Shown here one piece after another: positions 19,001 through 20,349 of a stretch of 20,349 nt of DNA. How positions within the stretch are numbered: position 1 is the first letter of the stretch; each line of letters opens with the position of its first letter. This stretch comes from Podila epigama (taxonomy: Eukaryota; Mortierellomycota; Mortierellomycetes; Mortierellales; Mortierellaceae). The position numbers were made by a program, and so were the translations under genes. The stretch lies in the NCBI GenBank assembly GCA_015679605.1, contig JAAAVE010000389.1, forward strand, positions 1-20,349. Reading direction: 5' to 3'. The notes below the pieces were generated by a model that was not told the origin of the DNA, ran no database searches, and saw only the letters and a list, made by a program, of their open reading frames with translations.

Positions 19001-20349
19001 TGGGTCTCTGTGGTGAGACCAAGATTGCCAACAAGACCGACTCGTGGGTGACCATGATCCAGGTCTTTGAGTACTATATCTCGCATCACATGTCCAAGGC
19101 CTTCGAGTCCATGTTTGGAGGTGTGACCTGTTTGCCCGGCTGTTTCTGTATGTACCGTATCAAGGCGCCCAAGGGTCCTAATGGCTACTGGGTCCCCATC
19201 CTGGCCAATCCTGATATTGTTGAGCATTATTCCGAGAACGTTGTCGATACACTCCACAAGAAGAACTTGCTCTTGCTTGGTGAGGATCGTTACCTGTCCA
19301 CGCTCATGTTGCGTACGTTCCCCAAGCGCAAGATGATGTTTGTGCCCCAGGCCATTTGCAAGACGGTTGTCCCGGATACGTTTAAAATTCTGCTTTCTCA
19401 GCGTCGTCGCTGGATCAACTCTACGATCCACAACCTGCTGGAATTGGTCCTAGTACGCGATTTGTGCGGTACCTTCTGTTTCTCGATGCAGTTTGTTATT
19501 TTCATGGAGTTGGTCGGTACTGTGGTCTTGCCCGCTGCCATTTCGTTCACGATCTATCTTGTGGTACTCTCGATCTATGGTGTGATTGCGAATGATACCA
19601 GTATCGACACCAAGGTGCCTCTGTTGCTACTTGCCGCCATTCTGGGTCTGCCCGCTGTGTTGATTGTGATGACATCTCGCAAGATGGTGTATGTTGGCTG
19701 GATGATGGTGTACCTGTGCTCGATCTTTGTTTGGAACTTTGTCCTACCAGCCTACGCCTACTGGCATTTTGATGACTTCTCTTGGGGTCAAACTCGAATG
19801 GTCGCAGGAGAAGTGGCAGGTGCAGATCATGGAGGCAAGGAGGGACAGTTTGATAGTTCCCACATTACGATGAAACGTTGGGGTGAATGGGAGCGAGAGC
19901 GCCGTCAAAAGGCTGCCATCTTGGCAGGCTTGCCAACACCTCAATTCATGGTCTCGGACTCTAGCGAGGAATGGCAGGGTAGTCAGGTGAGGGAAGAGGA
20001 GCTTTCGGATGGAAGTTCCAATTCGCGCAAGACGAGTGATAGTGCCCAACCTTTTGCTTCGCCTCGTCATACACCTCAGGGCTCGGACACTACTCGCTAC
20101 ACTTTATCAGACCCTGGATTTGTTGGAAGTCCAGCAGCAGCAGCAGCAGCAGCGGTGGATTCAATCCCTCTGCTGAATATGCATGCACCAGCACCTGGAG
20201 GCACGATCGGTCGCCAGAGAGCCTCGCAATATGCACCAGTGCCCTACGGCCCATCTGGATACGGCAACTACGAATACGGTAACAACATAAATAACAACCA
20301 CAACCGGATGTCGTCGTTCACGCCGCCAATGCATCCACCGAATCGCTCT
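16012..20349 (+). CDS. Class IV (Chs3-like) chitin synthase, 3' partial
   Basis: Plasma-membrane glycosyltransferase that polymerises N-acetylglucosamine from UDP-GlcNAc into cell-wall chitin. Exons: 16012-16549, 16790-18813 and 18925 to the edge (1329 residues seen, no stop yet); introns 240 and 111 nt, GT-AG. The N-terminal cytosolic tail has a GQ repeat and the family motif [14 protein letters not shown]. Membrane segments lie near residues 194-214 and 455-482, with a large lumenal region between. A Ser/Pro/Thr-rich linker precedes the catalytic domain: ICDG 710-713, VDADT from 855 (start of exon 3), EDRYL 974-978, QRRRW 1013-1017. Three or four hydrophobic segments follow (about 1038-1132). 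There is no myosin head, which argues for class IV rather than V/VII. The start is the first ATG in frame after the 5'UTR intron. The tail past 1140 is disordered, with a poly-Ala run near 20132-20155. Confidence 0.95.
18178..18228 (+). other. Candidate in-frame cryptic intron inside the chitin synthase linker
   Basis: A 51-nt pyrimidine-rich segment bounded by GTACCA and CTCTCGCAG. It begins exactly on a codon and is a multiple of three, so both spliced and retained forms keep the frame. It lies in the disordered linker just before the catalytic domain. It may equally be ordinary coding sequence. Confidence 0.35.

Noticed and set aside
18892-19431. 179-codon minus-strand frame opposite the chitin synthase
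   Set aside because: Shadow of the conserved catalytic domain.

Overview
This is eukaryotic nuclear DNA from a filamentous fungus. The evidence is a Zn2Cys6 transcription factor, a Chs3-type chitin synthase, short GT-AG introns (85-240 nt) and very long intergenic stretches full of CA/TG, TCCA-type and homopolymer repeats. My best guess is an early-diverging lineage (Mucoromycota, possibly Mortierella-like). That placement is inference and no single marker here proves it.

Layout, left to right. (1) Positions 1-2841, minus strand: a fungal Zn2Cys6 transcription factor whose main reading frame stops at 514-516. A second open frame with transcription-factor-like composition then runs off the window's left edge, so the gene is frame-broken at a CAG/CAA tract or uses an unusual decoding event. 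(2) 2842-7021: about 4 kb with no recognised gene. It holds a phased GTAGGTCAA array just upstream of the transcription factor, a long perfect palindrome, and TG-rich then CA-rich microsatellites with a sharp strand-composition switch near 4.66 kb. (3) 7022-8433, minus strand: a five-exon OPA3-family mitochondrial protein gene with a long C-terminal extension. (4) 9540-10185, minus strand: a two-exon gene for ribosomal protein eS31 fused to a strongly diverged ubiquitin-like leader. (5) 10186-16011: about 5.8 kb without a recognised gene. It has a second composition switch near 13.2-13.3 kb, polypurine and pentanucleotide repeats, and the chitin synthase promoter with a clear TATA box and a probable 5'UTR intron. 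(6) 16012 to the right edge, plus strand: a class IV (Chs3-like) chitin synthase, three coding exons seen, still open at the window end.

The four genes do not form a pathway. They are a regulator, a mitochondrial/housekeeping protein, a ribosomal protein and a cell-wall enzyme, each with its own promoter. The best second looks are the degenerate ubiquitin on eS31, the frame break in the transcription factor, the phased GTAGGTCAA array, and the two G-rich to C-rich strand switches that look like divergent transcription origins without an annotated partner gene.
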